Assembly (NCBI GenBank): GCA_963737545.1
Contig: CAVTTH010000003.1
Coordinates: 1,426,001 to 1,490,000, forward strand
From: CAVTTH01 sp963737545
GTDB taxonomy: Bacteria > Verrucomicrobiota > Verrucomicrobiia > Chthoniobacterales > UBA10450
Length of the DNA stretch: 64,000 bases
Reading direction: 5' to 3'
The notes beneath the pieces were generated by a model. That model searched no databases. It was not told where the DNA came from and saw nothing but the letters and a program-made list of their open reading frames with translations. Below, piece by piece: positions 61,871 through 64,000 of the stretch (position 1 is the first letter of the stretch; every line of letters begins with the position of its first letter). Position numbers and translations under genes: made by a program.

Positions 61871-63397
61871 ATGACGAGCAACGATTTCTTTAAAAGGCTT
61901 CAGTCCGGCGGAAATTCCTACTGGCTGACGCGCTTCGTCATTCTGCGACTGGTCGGTTTTGTCTACGCGATTGCATTTCTGGTCGCCGCGCAACAACTCG
62001 TGCCGCTCATCGGCGCGCATGGCCTGACACCGGCCAATCATTTTCTTGATTCAGTCCAATCCGAACTAGGATCTCCCACCGCCGCGATAATGCGCGTCCC
62101 GACGTTGTTCTGGTTAGGGATTTCCGACAATGGGCTCTCGACCTTTGCCTGGATCGGCTTCGCACTTTCGGTTGTCGTTTTCGCGGGTTACGCGAACGCC
62201 ATCATTCTGACAATTCTCTGGGCCATGTACATGTCGATCGTTCACATCGGTCAGATCTGGTACGGCTACGGTTGGGAAATCCAACTCCTCGAGACCGGTT
62301 TCCTGGCGATCTTTCTTTGTCCTTTGCTCGATTGCCGGCCGTTCCCGAAACGACCGCCGCCGCTCCTTGTCTTCTGGCTTTTTCGCTGGCTCGGCTTTCG
62401 TATCATGATCGGCGCCGGTCTGATCAAACTGCGCGGCGACCCATGCTGGCGCGATCTGACCTGCCTCTATTACCACTACGAGACGCAGCCGATCCCGAAT
62501 CCGATCAGCCGCTATTTGCATTTCGCGCCGCACTGGTTTCACAAAGTCGAGACGGCCTGGAACCATTTCATCGAACTGGTCGTGCCTTGGTTTTCGTTCG
62601 GCCCGCGAACGGCGAGACATGTCGCGGGCGTATTGCTCGTCAGTTTTCAAATCTTTCTCATCGTCAGCGGCAATCTGTCGTTCCTGAATTACGTCACCAT
62701 CATTCCGTTCCTCGCCTGTTTCGATGACACGTTCCTTCGTCGCATTCTTCCGCGAGCGTTGGTTCGACGCGCCGAATTGGCCGCGAAAAATTCTGAACCG
62801 TCTCCGGTGCAGAACGGTCTCGTTGTCGCGCTGTCGATCCTGGTCGCTTATTTGAGCATCGCCCCGGTGCTCAATCTCGCTTCCGGCCGGCAACTGATGA
62901 ATTACTCCTACGATCCGCTCGATCTCGTAAACACATACGGCGCGTTTGGCAGCGTCGGCCGCGAGCGTCATGAAATTGTTTTCGAAGGAACGGACGACCC
63001 AATCGTCACCGGTGATACGAAGTGGAAAGAATACGAATTCAAAGCCAAGCCCGGCGATCCAAACCGGCGCCCGCCCTTCATCGCGCCGTATCAACCGCGA
63101 ATCGATTGGCAGATCTGGTTCGCGGCCATGGCTTCACCGGGCGATTATCCGTGGACGTTCCATTTTGTCTGGAAACTTCTGCACAACGATCCCGGCACGC
63201 TCTCACTCATCGCCAACAATCCATTCCCCAGCGCGCCGCCGCGATACATTCGCGCGCGATTGTATCGTTACCGATTCGCACCGATCGGTGACAAAGCGTG
63301 GTGGCAGCGCGAACTAATCGGCGAATGGTTGCCCGGGCTTTCCATTGACGACACTCAGTTCCGGCGCGTTCTCGAAGCAATGGATTGGCTCGATTAA
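61871..63397 (+). CDS. Lipase-maturation-factor-like membrane protein, no DCC domain
   Basis: The protein of 508 residues is a paralogue of the 10129 protein without its N-terminal DCC domain. It has many membrane helices (VILRLVGFVYAIAFLVAAQQLV, FAWIGFALSVVVFAGYANAIILTILWAM) and the shared motifs WEIQLLETGFLAIFLCP, RDLTCLYYHYETQPIPNP, VPWFSFGPR and the C-terminal PYQPRIDWQIWFAAMASPGDYPW. ATG at 61871 follows the repeats. A convergent alpha/beta hydrolase gene lies 13 bases away. Bacterial members have no proven function. Confidence 0.82.
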   Translation: MTSNDFFKRLQSGGNSYWLTRFVILRLVGFVYAIAFLVAAQQLVPLIGAHGLTPANHFLDSVQSELGSPTAAIMRVPTLFWLGISDNGLSTFAWIGFALSVVVFAGYANAIILTILWAMYMSIVHIGQIWYGYGWEIQLLETGFLAIFLCPLLDCRPFPKRPPPLLVFWLFRWLGFRIMIGAGLIKLRGDPCWRDLTCLYYHYETQPIPNPISRYLHFAPHWFHKVETAWNHFIELVVPWFSFGPRTARHVAGVLLVSFQIFLIVSGNLSFLNYVTIIPFLACFDDTFLRRILPRALVRRAELAAKNSEPSPVQNGLVVALSILVAYLSIAPVLNLASGRQLMNYSYDPLDLVNTYGAFGSVGRERHEIVFEGTDDPIVTGDTKWKEYEFKAKPGDPNRRPPFIAPYQPRIDWQIWFAAMASPGDYPWTFHFVWKLLHNDPGTLSLIANNPFPSAPPRYIRARLYRYRFAPIGDKAWWQRELIGEWLPGLSIDDTQFRRVLEAMDWLD

Positions 63398-63410
63398 GGA
63401 AGATCGACAG

Positions 63411-64000
63411 CTACAATCCGCGCTCCTTCAGGCGCGCGATTGTTTCGCGCATCATGCGGTAGCCGAAGTGTCCCTGGGGAACGCGAAGCAGTTCCGAGCC
63501 GCGCCATCTCTCGTGGATGGCCTCAATATCGGCGGGACGGACGATTAGATCGAAGTCGCCGCCGACGAAAAGCACGCGGTCTGCCGCGCACAGCGGCTGG
63601 TTATGCATCGGTGAGCTAAGATGAAAATGGCGCCGCAGAAGTGGAGGATCGATTTTCGCCCGGCGCAGCTGGCGACGCATGAAGACGGTGGCCGGGCAGT
63701 TCCACACCGACTGCTCAATATTCACGACGGGCGCCATGAGCGCGAGAAAGCGGAAATCGCGTTCGACCATGGCGAGGAGCGCTCCGATCCATCCGCCATA
63801 GCTCGTGCCGAGCACACCAAACTCGCGACAGCCATGCACGCGCAATGCCGCCATCAATTGTCGCAACTCGGAAACGCCCTGTCGCAAGCCCTCAGCCAAC
63901 CGGATAAGATCAGCCGTGATGGCCAGCTCGCCATTCCAGTAGCCGGGCGGGACACGCGAATAGTGGTAAGGCAAGTGAACGAAGCACGCGTTCCATCCGA
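63411..64000 (-). CDS. Alpha/beta hydrolase, N-terminus outside window
   Basis: The visible 196 residues contain the nucleophile elbow GTSYGGW, a beta-strand and Asp motif LFVGGDFDLIVRP and a final His near VPQGHFGYRM, a Ser-Asp-His triad of an alpha/beta hydrolase. The frame remains open to the right edge (G-W-N-A-C-F-V-H-L before PYHYSRV), so the start is beyond the window. Esterase or lipase-like activity is likely; the substrate is unknown. It is convergent with the lipase-maturation-factor-like gene, which could be a functional pairing. Confidence 0.8.
   Translation of the reverse strand, partial: GWNACFVHLPYHYSRVPPGYWNGELAITADLIRLAEGLRQGVSELRQLMAALRVHGCREFGVLGTSYGGWIGALLAMVERDFRFLALMAPVVNIEQSVWNCPATVFMRRQLRRAKIDPPLLRRHFHLSSPMHNQPLCAADRVLFVGGDFDLIVRPADIEAIHERWRGSELLRVPQGHFGYRMMRETIARLKERGL

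Overview
The window reads like a chromosomal segment of a soil Verrucomicrobiota bacterium, probably of the Chthoniobacterales/Spartobacteria type. This is inferred from gene content, not from a marker gene: VPEP-anchored (PEP-CTERM-like) surface proteins, a pseudopilin with an AFTLIELLVVIAII-type start, hopanoid genes hpnH-shc, LL-diaminopimelate aminotransferase, G+C-rich sequence and many short palindromic repeats lying at gene ends. No phage, insertion sequence, CRISPR array or rRNA gene was seen.

Layout. 1-2.5 kb: 3' part of birA, a double siroheme-decarboxylase-like protein and a broken HAD hydrolase. 2.5-10 kb: tRNA-Lys, a secreted subtilase with a dockerin-like tail, rnhB-yraN, two PilT-type ATPases, a yqjD/yqjE-like membrane operon and infA. 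10-16.3 kb: a lipase-maturation-factor-like protein, xthA, an RNA-processing-type metallo-beta-lactamase protein, a heptosyltransferase and a phosphoesterase. 16.3-21 kb: a TPR protein and ABC exporter, acylphosphatase, and three coupled genes for unknown exported proteins. 21.2-32 kb: the most distinctive region, three VPEP surface proteins alternating with three large AlkP-superfamily/TPR proteins, two of which carry a C-terminal sulfotransferase domain, plus a free-standing sulfotransferase. 32-49 kb: housekeeping genes (enolase, a DivIC/FtsB protein, prfB with its programmed +1 frameshift, cysE-cysteine desulfurase, glgB, xseA, ruvB, purH) mixed with regulators. 49-54.8 kb: a toxin-antitoxin pair, M28 and M3 peptidases and a MarC protein. 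54.8-64 kb: hpnH-shc, superoxide dismutase, dapL, a sigma/anti-sigma-like pair, tRNA-Met, a second lipase-maturation-factor-like gene and a partial alpha/beta hydrolase.

Three features run through the window. First, six otherwise conserved genes (HAD twice, heptosyltransferase, phosphoesterase, a VPEP protein, enolase, M28 peptidase) are each interrupted by exactly one extra base, nearly always in a short homopolymer. This looks like uncorrected insertion errors in a long-read assembly; the prfB +1 site is genuine. Second, palindromic repeat families beginning ctgTAG or aaTGAc sit exactly at gene ends, often supply the stop codon, and one copy is embedded in frame inside a coding sequence. 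Third, the 21-32 kb cluster shows tandem duplication, a relic gene tail and probable gene conversion, so it is a young, evolving locus.

How genes work together. hpnH and shc make hopanoids and extend them; cysE and the cysteine desulfurase make cysteine and mobilise its sulfur; xthA, xseA, ruvB and rnhB serve DNA repair; dapL serves lysine and cell-wall synthesis. The 21-32 kb cluster is proposed, by inference only, to make and modify sulfated or phosphorylated surface material linked to VPEP proteins.
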